A stretch of 64,000 nucleotides of DNA from Symbiodinium natans (GCA_905221605.1 CAJNDS010002527.1:129501-193500), one strand, 5' to 3'. Shown: positions 29,611 through 42,642, counted from the first letter of the stretch. The notes: generated by a model not told the origin, from the sequence alone. Program-made: numbers and translations.

Positions 29611-30674
29611 TGGGTTGTTTTTATAAAGGAATGCATATCGACCTTACCACTGTAGACTGACACACCAGTAAGGCGACTTACACAGTCCAGATGTAGACAG
29701 CTTGAACAGTTGTCTTGTTATGTCTTTCACAACTATACGTGGCACCGTGTTTGGGTCAGTTGTGACACAAGTAAAGTGCATTCAAAGCTTGTAACGCATG
29801 TAAACAGCTTCAAAAGTATGTGCTTGCGATGACTGTGATCAGGTGCAGTGCAGGTGTGCTGATTGCTGATTGTGTAATTGTGTATTGCATGACACGGGCC
29901 TGGCATGGTATGTATTTTTGTTGGATGCATGGTGACCTCGAGTTGACATGACTGCCGCTTGCATGACTTGCATGTTTGAATACGTGTGTGTGCATTGTGT
30001 GCATGTTGGATGCATGGTGACCTCGAGTTGACATGACTGCCGCTTGCATGACTTGCATGTTTGAATACGTGTGTGTGTGTGTGTGTCGTGTGTGTGTGTG
30101 TGCAAGTGTGCATGTTGGCGCATGGAAGCATTGAGCTATATGTCTTGCACTGTGACTCCTTTTTTCTCACCGCACGCTACGTCCCGCTCGTCCCCGGAGT
30201 CCCCAAGTGAAACTCAGTGAAACTGTTTCGGTGACCTCAGCGCAAGCAACATCAATACCACAACAACCAAGACAGGACAATCAATCATCATGCACAAGCC
30301 ATGACAGCCAACATCATTGAGTCATTGTCTCATGATGCAACGCAAGGCAAAACGTGCGTGTGTGTTTTGTTTGCTGCTCCGCAGTGATGCAGCACGGTGA
30401 CGCTGACGCAGTGATGCCGGGCCGGGTTGCGCAAATCCCAATCTACGCACTAGCTCGACCCAACATCAGAGCGATTGCGCTTCCTCCACTGGCGGTCTTG
30501 CTTCTTTCTCATGAAATGAAACAATTGCTAGAGGGTGATAGTGATTGTCTAACAGTGTGACTAGTGATAGCGATTGTCTAACAGTGTGACAAAGTTGTGA
30601 CGGCATTGCTGAAGCACGCCGTGAGCAAGGAAGCGGAGAGTGGAGAGTAAGCAGACCTTTGCACAGCTGCGCAA
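29611..30674. other. intergenic stretch with tandem duplication
   Basis: No supportable gene. It contains two copies of a ~70-bp unit (29,921-29,995 and 30,006-30,080; period 85) with GGATGCATGGTGACCTCGAG and TTGAATACGTGTGTG, followed by (GT)n to about 30,103. His/Thr-rich ORFs here are simple-repeat artefacts. Confidence 0.7.
29921..30103. repeat. 85-bp tandem duplication plus (GT)n
   Basis: The two copies are virtually identical over about 70 bp, indicating a recent event. Confidence 0.85.
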
Positions 30675-33600
30675 CTAGCGCAACAGGAATTGTACATCCT
30701 TTGATGCGCCGTCCTTCTTTGTGACAATCTGTTTGGCAGTTGCATCCGCGTCCTCTGCCTTGGCCTCTGTACATGATGATGCTTGCAAGGCCCTCTGGAA
30801 GCCGGCCGCTCCCAGCGATGGCTGATCCTTGTTGGAACCTTTCGACTTCACTGGCGGCTTGTTTTTCTCGCACTCGAGTTGCGAGCGTGTCAAACCAAGC
30901 GTAACCCCATCCTGCTCGTCACCGAGCCGTTCCTGCGCAGCGCTCACGGCGATGATCACGTCTACATGTGTGACGACATGTGCAACTTCACAACTGCACA
31001 GCATTCCAGCCAAGCACGTGGTCTATGAGCAACTTCAGACGGTGAGCAGGACAACGCAAGATCTCATGTTCATCATGTGTTCAAGATCAGCGTGGGCAAC
31101 AACGCTTGCAACTTGCACTCCACGATAAACAAGAGTCTGGGCAGCAAGTGTTCTACGAAACCTGTTCAATCCAATCCTTGAGGCTTTCCAAGGTTACCGT
31201 TCGAGGAATCAAAAAGTAATACGTGACATGAACATCCACACGGGCTCCACTCCTCAGATTCAGATTCAGATGCAGTGACGTGATGAATGCGCCGGGCACA
31301 GCTGGGCAGAGACAAGCAAGCACAACATCACACAGGTCGGCTCCACTACATACTACAAACAACGGTTGTGCAATACATGCATACATGTGTCGGCACATCG
31401 AACTTCAGCGTCTGCGTCTCGCTGTCGACAACCAGGACCGACTTTGCTGCGTTCTTGGATGGCTTGCTGGAATCGGGGTCCGCCACCACTTTCATCAGAT
31501 ACGGAGCACACGGACAGGCAGATGTCAACTTGTCAAACCCCTGCTGGTGCATGTAAAACTTCAGATGGTGGCCGCCCAAAATCGCCTCACCAACCTAGCA
31601 AGCGCGCAACACGTGCAGCAACTCAACTCAACTGAATGCGAAGCCAATGAATCAACTGAATGCGAAGCCATGAAGGTCAACAAGTTAACAAACATCAACT
31701 TGCCTGGAGAGCTTTCTGGCCATACTCTGCAGTAATTGCCCCGAAGAGGTACAACTTGAGTCCAGCTTTGAAGTCACCAAAGCTTGCGGTCACTGGGTTT
31801 TTGGTCCCTGATGTGAAGTCTAGCTTCACGTTCGCCATGGTTTCACGCTCAGACCATGCCCTTAGGAGACAACTGCAACAGTACCACGACACAACACTTG
31901 TGTTGCATTGCAAGACTGCAAGAACGAACCAAGACATACTAGAAACATAAACAAGAGAATAGGAGGCAACGTAACACGATAACACTTGTGTTACAGGCTG
32001 TAAGAGGCAACTGGCAACATAGCAATTGTGGCACAAGGCTGCAAGAACGAACCAAGGCAGACTAGCAACGCTAAAAAACAGATGCACTTTCACGAACCAC
32101 AACTATGCTCGACTTGCCACACAGCCAACTAGCCAACGTCAAATGGCATTCGACACAGCAAACGAGCCAACTGCAAAATGACTTGGGGTCAGATGGCTTC
32201 GCCATGAGGTGTGACTGCAAACTAAACATCAGGCATTCCATGTCCATCACGTTGGCAGACTCCATCACGTCTGCGGATGAGTTGAAGGTGTAGACCGTCT
32301 TCAACGGGACACTTGTCTGCGTGATCTTGACCAGCTCGCTGCTGGCAGCGTTGCGAGGACGCTGGATTTGCCTTTCGTGCATGATATTTCCCTACGAAAC
32401 TCTAAGAAAACTACTGAAAGTCGAACATCATCAAATCAATACTCCATACCTTCGTATGGGCTGCGGCTAAGCCACCCTTCGGGCTGTCGTGCAGCGGCCG
32501 GGGAACTGCCACCGGTTCCAGTTCCAGCTGGGTCGTCCTCAACCTTGACTGCCTCTGTCGCTGCAGCAAAGTCTGTCAGCGGATCGGCTATCTGCATCTT
32601 GAGCATGTAGGAATACTTCTTGGTCACCTCGATGTCGCACGACAGGAAGGTGTCCGGAAGTTTCTTGTGCTTGAGCACGTAGCCGATAAGCTTCGTCCAA
32701 GCGGTGGACCACTCGGACTCATCTGCCACGGTGGAGGTCATGAGGCCCTCCAACGAGACCATCACGGCGGATGGGGCGTGTGGTGACCTGCATGCCTTGA
32801 TGGTGTTCAAGGCCTCCAGAGCGTCGTTGATTTTGAAGTCGACTGGCATCTTTGCCTTGCCCCGCGTCTCCGCCTTCTTAGCTATCAGACTCAGCACGGC
32901 CTGCGCAATCCAATTTGGCCAAGGCAACACAAGCGTACAGGAGCCTGCAACTTACAACTGCAACAACCGCCAACATGCGGCTGCAACATGTAACAACATG
33001 CCATGTGTGGTGTGCTGCGCGCTACAAGCATAGTCACCGCGATCGTGACGTTGAAACGCACGCCAGCAAGCGCGCAGCACAAGCACAAACACAAGTCCAA
33101 GCAACTCAGCGCTCAACTACAACTACTCAACCTCGTAGGCAGCAATGGGACAATGCGCTACACTAGGCCCGAGGCTCCGTGCCTCAAGGGCATGGACCAA
33201 GTACAATGCACGGACGGATGTCAACATTTCCAGAATTTCGTTGTTGAGCTTGAGGACAGTCTCCTCCGACACACCTGCCTGAAGCGAGAACACACATCTA
33301 CACATCCGCAGCTGCACAGCCCAGCAGCTACGATATTGAAGCGAAGCAGCAACTGCTCAGTCACACCACACGCAAGCAACAGCAGCATGACACCTTGCAT
33401 GGTACCTCTCCTGCCTCTCCATCCGGTAGATTCACCGCCTCTGGCACGCACAGGAAATGGGACCACTCTGGCAAATGGTCCTTCGCGTCATCATTCTCCG
33501 GAATTGCTGAAGCTTTCAGGCACATGGCTGTGGTGAAGGCAGACACAGCCAGCGGGACATTCTCAAAGATAGCCTCTGCCACAGTGAACATGAGGTCACC

Positions 33601-33960
33601 TAACGCGAGCTGGTGCTGTGCGAGGCCGGCATCGTTCAGGCGCTTCATGACAGCTGAAACGGCCGCCACATACGACACATGATCGGTCACTTTGTTGCTG
33701 TTGTTGGTCACCACCCAGCGATGAACAGACTTGGCAGAGTCAGAGTTGAACCAAAGGTTCACGGACTTCTCGCCCGGCTGGGCCTGCTGTGAACTCGCTG
33801 TCTGCAATGTTTCCGTCAGAAACGCAAGGACATTGCCAGCTGGCCCTGTGGGCAGTGAAGCTTTCAATTCTGCGACACCCTTTCGCACCAGGTCTTGTAT
33901 CGCTGCTCGTACCTCCGGCGGCCACAGGCAATCCAATTCTTTGTTAATTTGTAGAATTCT
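30675..33960 (-). CDS. multi-exon gene of unknown function
   Basis: At least seven exon-like blocks, all minus strand and separated by short intron-like spacers of low coding character. From 5' to 3' they are: about 33,955-33,405 (starts after CCAG; RILQINKELDCLWPPEV to DGEAGE); about 33,270-33,160 (EETVLKLNNEILEML); about 32,900-32,450 (FKINDALEALNTIKA, TKLIGYVLKHKKLPDTF); about 32,385-32,160 (KTVYTFNSSADVMESANVMD); about 31,860-31,735 (NVKLDFTSGTKNPVT); about 31,575-31,400 (HLKFYMHQQGFDKL, AAKSVLVVDSETQTL); about 31,290-31,155 (HLNLNLRSGARVDVHV); with a possible tail to 30,675 (Lys/Ala-rich). No domain recognised. The exon at 33.9 kb has an in-frame stop just before its AG, so more upstream exons, perhaps the gene at 34.5-36.9 kb, may belong to it. 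Exact splice sites are not resolved. Confidence 0.5.
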
Positions 33961-34540
33961 TGCTTTCGCTGGTGATTAGCGATTGTTTCTCTTGATGGTT
34001 TGTTTGATTGGGCGGGCTGATTCGCTGTCAGTCACTCTGTTCTATAATTATTCTACGTTGTGTGTTCTGTTCCGCAGCACCTTTCTTATCGAATATCGAA
34101 TCGCCTCCTTGTCTCCTTAACGTTGTCTCCGAATTCTTATCTCCCACGAATCGTTACGAATCGTTCCCTAGCTTGATCTACCACGTCGGATGTGCATGTT
34201 GAATTTTCTTACTAAAAAGAAGCCGGGGGCCCATGGGGTGTAGTCATCCATTTGTTGTGGCTGAGTCGTGGCTGTAGAATGGATGTATCGATGTGTGTGC
34301 ATTCTCTTGCCCTCTCTGCTTTGCAATCTGCCTGTGACCAAGTCTTGCGCTGCTTCCCACGGATCGTGACAGTCTTTGTGAATGCCAGCTCCAAGGCGAA
34401 GCCGAGGGCAACACCCACAACCTCTGCCAGTTCGGGTCGCACGAGTTCGTCCATGCCTACACCGCAGGCCAACGTTACAATAACGACATGAAGCAGCACT
34501 ATGTGAGAATTTCCTGAAGCACTGTACAAGAGCGAAAAAG

Positions 34541-36864
34541 CTATTCATGGGCCCGGGCCAAGCTACCTCCAGCTGCGTAGGCCAAACAACTGAGCACGTC
34601 GTCAATCCACCAACGGGGCCTGCTTGAGCCATTCCCTTCGTCGTCATCCTCTCCTGTTGCTGGCATGGCAATGGACACGTCTCCCTCCATGTCCTGCACC
34701 GACATCTCGACATCCCCGCCTGCGCCGCTTGCCGATGCCGACGCCTTTGCTTTGGCCTTAGCCGCCCTGCCCTTGGGAGCGTTGCGGCGAGCCTTCTTCT
34801 TGGGCTGAAGAAGATCGCTAACGTCTACAGCAGTGGGCAACGATGATGCCCCTGTGTTCTGGTCCGCCGCAGCACGCTTTGCTTTCCTCTCGGCGGCAGC
34901 CGCTGCTGATTTGATAAACGGAGCTCCGGCCACCTCTGTGAGAACTCGGTTGAGAACGTCGGGGCTGTGCTTTGCGAAGCAAAACCCACACGCCGGACCT
35001 GCCGGAGAAACCATCGGAACCTGGAACATGAACGTGAACATGAATCCATGAAGCCCATAACATGTCAAGAGTGTCAACAGTCAACGGCCAACAGCATCAG
35101 CACATAGCTTCAACATGGCAATGGCAACAAGCTCAATAGCTTCAACATGTCAATGGCAACAAGCTCAATGAATCAAGGTTGAGTCAAGAGCAGCTGGCAG
35201 CAACATCATGCCCACGGTGCGTCAGTCAACATGGAGATACCGCATACAAACACGCAAGCATTGATCAAACGTGTCATGCCTAAGCATCGCACTGCAGCGC
35301 AATCATCAACACACAATCAACCAAGGCGTGACGTAGCATGGTGTGGCATGGTGCAACACAGCAATCAGCATGGCTAGCGGTTAACATGACATGGGAGGCA
35401 TAATTCCTTGACGCCAGAGGGCAAGCATCTTGCATCCTTGCATCCACAAGATAACCATCAGTTCGCGTGGATAGCACGGCAGAAGTGACTGCGTGATGAT
35501 CTTGGCCCACGACAGCAGGTTCTGCAAGCAAGGGAGTGCCTCGAGCTCAGCATGGTTGAAGTCGGTGTGCTCCCCGAACAGCTCCGACCATTCACGCAAG
35601 CAATTGAGGTCCCTTGACAAGGCGTTGAATGTGCGCTTGGCGAGGTCGAACAGTTGTCCTGTCTTATAGCGCGGGAAGTTCGCCTTCACGAACTCGCTGA
35701 CCAGTTTCCCCCATGAGCAGTTCGTGGACGTCAGGCCGTTGATTTCTGCGTGTTTGAACCACGCCTGCCAAGAGGCCCAGTGCTCTGATCTACAAAGACT
35801 CTACACCGCTACACCTGGACCTACACCGAGCAGCCAAACTCCACCACACGTGCCTGGCCTGGTCGACCTCTGGCACGCCCAACACCATCTCCATGAACGT
35901 GGTTCCGAGTCCGGAGTGAAAATCGTTGTGAATGTCACGGAGGAAACTAGGATTAGGACACGCAGACCAAACGCATAAGCAGCTACATGAGACTCACATG
36001 TACTCAAGAGACTCACACGTACTCAAGCAACTAGAATATCCGACATCCTCCCAAACATCCAGGCCACATGCCCACGCAGTCCGGCATCTTGCTGCTGAAT
36101 ACCCGCACATCTGTTAGGCCCCGTTTGAGTGTGGCCTGCACGTTGACGTTGTCGGGCCGTTCAGCAGCTGCGACATACAATGCGTCTGACCTTAGCACGC
36201 GCGTGTTACTCGAGACTCGAGACATATAAACAAAATCTACCAACCGCCCCAACCGCAAGCAAAAGAAATAATTTCCGGGTCATGTCTGGCTGCAGCGTCC
36301 CGAACGTCAAAGCCAAGTACATCTTTTTTTCGGCATCCCACACCATCCAAGCTTCACCGCGCACACCCTGCACGATTCCACTCTGGAAAATGCGCGCGAC
36401 GTAAGCGCGCACGCAGTTGCCCGTTTTTCTCATGTTGAGAGGATGCCGCGTGATGCAGCGCGAGCCATCCGGTTTGAAGAACGGGATGGTTTGTTTGTCT
36501 CCCTCCTGCAAGCAGACAACAGTTTGTCATGCACCATACACTTGCAATGACTCGGGTTCACTTAATTGATGCTCGCAGTTACTGTCAGTCGTCACTATGC
36601 AAAATCTCCTGGTAGCATTGGAAAATTCTGTCCAGAAGGATAGTGCCTTTCTCGCTGTCATCAGTCATGTTGAACCTCGTACAAAGATCCATGTCATCTC
36701 CGAACAGAACCTCCTGTGCTTGCTTGTACCTCGGTGGCGTGTGCGGCTGCTCCCCTCGCGCGGACGGCTTGAGGGCAGCCGAGAGACGATGCCGTGGTCA
36801 TGTCCAACGAGGGTTTCGTTTTCGACTTCTGACTCGCACCACTTGCTGCGTTGCTGCTCATCAT
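34541..36864 (-). CDS. multi-exon dinoflagellate-family gene, unknown function
   Basis: Likely start ATGATGAGCAGC at 36,864. Exon-like blocks in order: 36,864-36,727 (MMSSNAASGASQ to AHATE, followed by a GTACAA donor); about 36,700-36,600 (LFGDDMDLCTRFNMTDDSEK); 36,511-36,250 (DKQTIPFFKPDGSRCITRH, AWMVWDAEKKMYLAL); about 36,170-36,060 (NVNVQATLKRGLTDVRVF); about 35,945-35,838 (DIHNDFHSGLGTTFMEMV, HVWWSLAA); about 35,785-35,400 (HWASWQAWFKHAEINGLT, KLVSEFVKANFPRYKTGQL); about 35,030-34,550 (GPACGFCFAKHSPDVLNRV, then Lys/Ala-rich nuclear-type tail). The HNDFHxG-x-GT motif and the W-rich block are features I associate with abundant dinoflagellate families of unknown role. The last block ends at AG/GTAGCTTG, a good donor, so the gene probably continues downstream, possibly into the gene at 30.7-33.96 kb. 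Confidence 0.55.
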
Positions 36865-37724
36865 GATGCCTTTATGCCAGGCTATGTGAGTAATGCATAC
36901 AATCATACAATGTCGAACTTGCAAGTCATGAACAGCAGCATGACTCATGACCACGCCCACAAAGGGAGCAAGCATGACATGTCATCATGTCATCACACGA
37001 GACGCGTGAGTCGCACGGTGGTGCTGAGCCTGCCTCGCCGAACTTCGGGAGAACACAGCGCACTACAACAACTCACAAATCTACTCAGCTGGGCTGCGGT
37101 TCTCAGTAACAAGTAACAAGTAACAAGTCACATCACAAGTAACAAGCCATGCGCACACATGCCAGCAGACATGTTCAAGCAATATGTCTGTTTGTGCATG
37201 CCCGCATGCTCACACCCTTGGGCCGGGCCGGCCCCGCAACCACCAGACTGTGACATGCTGAGGCTCGAACACAGAGAGCCGGAAAGCGGAGCCGAATGAG
37301 TCGGCTGGCTGCCCACTCCAATCTGTACAATCGACAAGTCGACAACAAGCCTGCAAGCCCGCACGTGTGTTTCATCAAGCTCATCAAGCAAGCAAGGCAC
37401 AATAACAACGGAGCGACATGAGACATGGCCCTGGCACACGCACCGAACTTGCATTAGCACGACTGCACTGCATGTCTGTTTTCAGCCACCAGATTTGCAG
37501 CCCCCAGATCTGATGTGATGTGTTGCACGCCTCGTGCTCATGGATCCTAGCGCACGTGTCGCACGTGTCACTTCACTTCACGCGCATGAATGTGTGCACC
37601 CACCCTCCCCCCACTATTCCAGTTCTATTCTATATTATTTTCTTTTGCTACAGAAAACACGAGCCATGCGCCACGAGAATGCGTGGTACGAAGCCCAGCA
37701 GCGTCAACAGCTGTCATTGAAAAT

Positions 37725-40700
37725 TCATTTGCGGCGACAGCTACCTCTGCCAGCAATCATGGCCGCCATTCCTTTCAGTGCTGGTGAAAGACGACTACTA
37801 CTACCGGGCTGTTGCTCAGTGCCCCTTGCATCACTGCCACTGCTCTTTGATGTGCCCTGCGACAAGACATAGGCTATCGAGAGTCCGACGCACTCTGCGT
37901 GCATCGCATTCCCAGCCTGACCTATGCGGCTCGTGCGGTCATTGTCCGCGGCCGCTGTAAGCATTGCTCGACGGCAGTTCTCCGTGCTGTAGTCGTCATT
38001 GTCGTAGTCGTCCATGGCCCACGTGCACACTGCGACCCCATGAGAGAATGTCTTGAGAATCGGGATGCCCTGGCAAGCCAACGCCTCACGGCTTGTGATC
38101 CACCTGTGGTGTGAGTCTGACCTGAGACAACAGTCATGAGTCATGAGTCACAGCCAGATGGATAGCACTTGCGCAAGCTCAAGATGACATCATGCTGACC
38201 GTAACATCGACAAGTGCGACAACAGCAACAACACAGCACTCATGTCATGACTGTCATGACTCGACTCGCAACATGTCGCATAACACTTTGTTCTGTGACA
38301 TGTGCTTTGAATAACGGCCGTGGGCTGTGGACTCTTAACAAAAATGTCAACACACAGGAAAACATCATGACAGCTGGCCGCCAGCCACGAGACCGAAAAC
38401 GTGTACTGAACTTTAGCGCTCAACTGCTCAACCGTCATGACAGACACAAGTTCAGAGAAGCCCGAAAACATGCAAGCAAGCTACCACAAAATGCCACTGT
38501 TCTTAATCAGCGTGCGCAAATGACGCGCAGTGGAGATGTTGGCACCGAAGTCCGGGTCTTGGTTCAGTTGGAACACCTGACCTTGCGACAGCGTCCGATA
38601 CAGTTCCAAGTGCTCTTGTTCGCCTTTGTTCAGCGCTCGCCAAAATGGACCCAACGGAGTTGGGTCCAATGGGTTCAGTCGCGCCGGTTGGGTGTTGCCG
38701 TTGCCGTGGTTTTCGTCATCTTGAGTCTCTTGAGTCTCTTGAGTGTCGTTCCATTGCCACTGGCTTTGTGACCGCCCTGCTGCCCAAAGCAGCTCTTCTC
38801 GTAGCTCGACAGGGCCAGCGACGAGGAACACGTCCCAATCTGGAACGCCGACACCGTCGACACCATTGTCTTCTGGGATGTACTGTCGAATGAAGAGTCT
38901 GCTCCACTGATGAAGCGGCTGCGTCATTGCCCCGGTTTTGGTTTTGTGACGAAGCACAGTGTAGCGTCTCTTCCTGACGATTGGCCAGCCAAGTTCAAAC
39001 GGATCGAGAAGCGCGGTATCCACGTGATACATGTGTCCCAGCACCGCAGCAAGGACGTGCGTGGCAAATGCCGGCACGTTCTCTTGAATGACATAAGCGT
39101 CCTCCAAAAGGAGGCGCAGCGCCAGCCAGCAGAACAAGTGGCCGGTAGTAGGCCCACACAAGCCTTTCTTTTGGCCACGAGGCGAAAAGTCAATGCAGGG
39201 CGTGCCTGCAACATGAAGGTCTGCGGGTTGTGCCTCAGGCAACTCTTGACAACACAAAACACATGCGCAACAAGGCTGCGGTTGCATGAGGCCAACAAGT
39301 ACATGCAGATGAGCCACAGTACACTTCTTGTTGCACTTCACACAAAACGCGTCGGCACGAACAAGTGAGTTGATCTTCATGGATTTGAGGAGGTCTGTCA
39401 TGACCGTAACAAACATGCCCTCACTCAACAGAGTCTCAACTTTCGCAGCCATGTGATCTTGCCAAAAGTTGTGTATGTCGCCGTATATGCACGAAGGCCC
39501 ATCAGGTGAAGTCATCAACTCGTCTTGCGACTTCGCGTACCATTCTACGCCATACAAATTGACGAACCGTGGACGTTTCTCGAGTGGCAGTCCAAGGCCA
39601 CTGGCTATTGCAAGCGACATCATGCTGAGGGCAATGCCAGGTGTGTCTATGCCAGAAAATGCTGTCGAAATCCTCAAGCCGTTTGCACGTTCATTCATGC
39701 GGTGAAGCACCTGATTCTTCTGTGTCTCCGTGCTGGACTCGCCCATATTGCACAGGCGATCCATCATCTTCTCAGGCCACCGCATGAGATCTCCCAATCG
39801 ACTCTTCCTGTCTTGCTGCCGGAGCATGTGATGAGCAGCTCTCGATGCATTTTTGTCATTGTCATCTGAGGCATCCTCATCAGAATCAAAATCAGCATCA
39901 CGAGAACGGTGCTCAGGAACAGGAACATGTGCAAGGTCAGACTCACCCTGTTCACCCAGGTCAGTGCGGTGGTGCTCAGGCTCAGGAACATGAACATGTG
40001 CAAGATCGGACTCACCCGGTTCCAAGCATTGAGGCTCACCCAAGTCAGTGCTGCCATGACCTAGAACATGATCACCCACATGCGCAAGCTCATCCAAATC
40101 AGTTTGGTCATGACGGTCATGACTGTCTTCACGGGGGATCGCCTGTGCTTTGTCGGTGAGCTCCGTCTGCTGGATCACCTGAGCATTGTTGGTAGACTCC
40201 GTCGACGGGATCACCACATTGGTGGTGGACTCTGTCGATCCATTCTCCGGAATTCGATTGCAACCTTCTGTCTTGTGTTCTTGGCTCACTTGTGTTTCGA
40301 GGCTCGCCGAAGCAGAATCAAGCGCCACAGCAGGCCCATCAGTTTTGACAGCCGCTGTCCCTGATTCACCGCCAACACACTCCATCGCACCATCAGCAGG
40401 TTCTTGAACAGTAGGCGGTGCAGCAGCCACCTTCGCTTCCGGGATCTCCGCGCAGCATGCCTGAACACCCTCCGCGCCCGCCGCCTCCGCCACGGACTCT
40501 GCAGACTCTGCAGCCGGCGTCTCCTCCTCTGCCGCAGGCTGCGCAACTCCATCAGCCACAAGAGCCTGTGCTGCGGCTGCGACCTGATGAGAAGGCAACT
40601 CAAAGGCAGACTCGCTCGATCCAACCTGTGTTGGTATAGAAACTGGCTTCTCAATCTGGTGACTGTCCGCATGCTGGCTCGCAGTCTCGTGTGTCTTCTG

Positions 40701-41009
40701 AGCCTTCTTGTTTTTTTCGGCTGCTCCACTGCAGTTGTGCCAAAATGCAGCGATGGCTTCCTGTTGAATGGGCTCGTACTTGATGGGCGAACCACTAAGG
40801 TTTCGCTTTAACGATCTGCTTGTTAAAGTTGGTGATGTGTTGCACTGCGACGCGCTTGTCGAGGTAGTTGGTGCGTGGCTGCTCTTTGGCGATGCATTTC
40901 GCCCCGACCGGACTGGCGATGCTTTGGGTTTTGCCTTTGGCGCCTTTGGTGCCTTGAGTGTCTTGGGAGGCTTCTGTTGTGACTTCGCCGCGGACCTCTT
41001 GGGTGGCAT
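37725..41009 (-). CDS. C5 cytosine DNA methyltransferase, two exons
   Basis: Exon 1 runs from ATG at 41,009 (MPPKRSAAKSQQK; the frame is open to 41,036) to 38,485; exon 2 from 38,121 to the stop at 37,725; the 363-bp intron has GT..AG ends and joins a split Trp codon in frame. Numbering is from the open frame. Residues 1-430 are disordered and Ala/Pro/Ser/acidic-rich. Catalytic motifs: I STAFSGIDTPG (about 457-467); II VEW (497-499); IV AGTPCIDFSPRG with catalytic Cys614; VI QENV (651-654); VIII RKRRYTVLRH (688-697). Exon 2 gives RWITSREALACQG (target-domain end) and motif X IGQAGNAMHAECVG. A Cys-rich insert between motifs II and IV (CVKCNKKC, then CCACVLCC, about 565-596) may bind zinc. It should transfer methyl groups to cytosine in nuclear DNA. 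Similar enzymes are known as retrotransposon passengers in Symbiodinium; no reverse transcriptase is seen here. Confidence 0.82.
38122..38484 (-). other. intron of the methyltransferase gene (GT-AG, 363 bp)
   Basis: Donor TTTTGTG/GTAGCTTG and acceptor TTGTCTCAG/GTCAGAC on the minus strand. Splicing restores TGG (Trp) across the junction and places the target-domain and motif X segments in frame. Confidence 0.75.
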
Positions 41010-41036
41010 CGTGGACGCGTACACTATAACCACCAA

Positions 41037-42117
41037 TTGCTCACCAAAATCTACCGGCTATCGTGGCTGCTCACACTACTCGCTCAGAAAAGTCTACAAG
41101 TTGCTCACGAAAGTCTAACGCCGTCGTGTATGCTTGAACTACTTGCTCAATGAAGTCTACAATTTACAGCATTGAGTCTTGAGCAAGGGACATACCGGCC
41201 CGGCACAAAAGCTCAATCACACGTGCACACAGTCTCAAACACGAGAGCATGCGATTACAAGCACAAAACCACGGCAGCGGTTCATGAGCATGCGATCGCA
41301 AGCACATGAACAAGATGTAAGACGTAACACCAAACAGTAATGTGCATGTGCACATGCTGCAGTCCACCCAGCAGTGATCGCCAGCGTGCCTGCCTCTGTG
41401 CACCAAAGCGATGTGTTGCATAAAGCACACCTCCAAGGCGTTCGTGAACATAGTTGTGATGAATGGTCTATTGCACGCAAATTGTTTGCGTAGCCTCTAG
41501 CCAAGCAACTTTCAAACATCATGCTGCGCAACCCCGTTTGACTGTCCAGCTCGGGCAGCACGTGCAAGCACACAAGCATCATGTAGCGCAAACATGTCCA
41601 ATCGCACAACTCAATCGCACAGACGCATACTCTTGATGAACAGTCAAGCAGTTCAAGCACACACACACACAGACACACACACACACACACACACCCACAC
41701 CCACACCCACACCCACACCCACACCCACACCCACACGCACACGCACACGCACACGCACACGCACACGCACACGCACACGCACACGCACACGCACACGCAC
41801 ACGCACGCACACACGCACAAACATCATGTTGTGATCAGATTGCCGATCATATTTGAAGTGTTATGTCGTTAACGCAGCATAAACAAAAACAATAAATACA
41901 ATGTGTGTTCAGCAAATGCATATCACAAGTTGTCTAATCTGTGTGAGAAATTGATTTGATTCAGCTTATTATGATTGACGTGAGTTTTTGTAGATATGTT
42001 AAAAGCTATTAAACATTAACCTCCTGGTGCGTCAAGATTATTCATTAAGGATTCTTAACGCCTTAAAATTTAAGTTCTGAGGCCTGAAGGCCCTGAGTGC
42101 CTTCTGGCCCCCAACCC
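41037..42117. other. intergenic stretch with microsatellite and AT-rich segment
   Basis: No gene seen. It holds a compound CA-type microsatellite and an AT-rich segment (about 41,870-42,070) leading to the palindrome array. The Ala/Cys/Val-repeat ORFs over it are artefacts. Confidence 0.7.
41657..41820. repeat. compound (CA)n, (CCCACA)n, (CGCACA)n microsatellite
   Basis: Three successive blocks, (AC)n then ACCCAC units then ACGCAC units, about 160 bp in all. Confidence 0.95.
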
Positions 42118-42642
42118 TCTCAGAACTCGAGTTTTGAGGCCCTCATTCTCTCAGAACTCTAGTTCTGAGGCCCTCACCATCTCAGAACTCGAATTCTGAG
42201 GCCCACAGCCCCCTCAGAACTCGAGTTCTGAGGCCCTCATCCCCTCAGAACTCGAATTCTGAGGCCCACAGCCCCCTCAGAACTCGAGTTCTGAGGCCCT
42301 CATCCCCTCAGAACTCGAGTTCTGAGGCCCACCGCCCCCTCAGAACTCTAGTTCTGAGGCCCACAGCCCCCTCAGAACTCGAGTTCTGAGGCCCACCGCC
42401 CCCTCAGAACTCGAGTTCTGAGGCCCACCGCCCCTCAGAACTCGAGTTCTGAGGCCACAGCCCCTCAGAACTCGAGTTCTGAGAGTCTCACCCCCCTCAG
42501 AACTCGAGTTCTGAGGGCCACAGCCCCCTCAGAACTCGGGTTCTGAGACCCATACCCTCTCAGAACTCGAGTTCTGAGACCCTCATCCTCTCAGAACTCG
42601 AGTTCTGAGGCCCACAGCCCCCCTCAGAACTGGAGTTCTGAG
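42118..42642. repeat. palindromic tandem array, 32-bp period
   Basis: About sixteen to seventeen copies of the 20-bp palindrome CTCAGAACTCGAGTTCTGAG separated by 10-13-bp C-rich spacers of a few recurring types (GCCCTCATCCC, GCCCACAGCCC, GCCCACCGCCC). Some copies have CTCTAG or CGAATT centres. Fading copies extend on both sides (about 42,070 and 42,650-42,700). No cas-like gene exists nearby and the spacers repeat, so this is not a CRISPR array. Confidence 0.95.

Noticed and set aside
41235-41830. Ala/Cys or Arg/Val repeat ORFs
   Set aside because: They translate the CA-type microsatellite.
42118-42642. CRISPR-like repeat-spacer pattern
   Set aside because: Spacers are short (10-13 bp) and recur, the repeat is a full palindrome, and the genome is eukaryotic with no cas genes.
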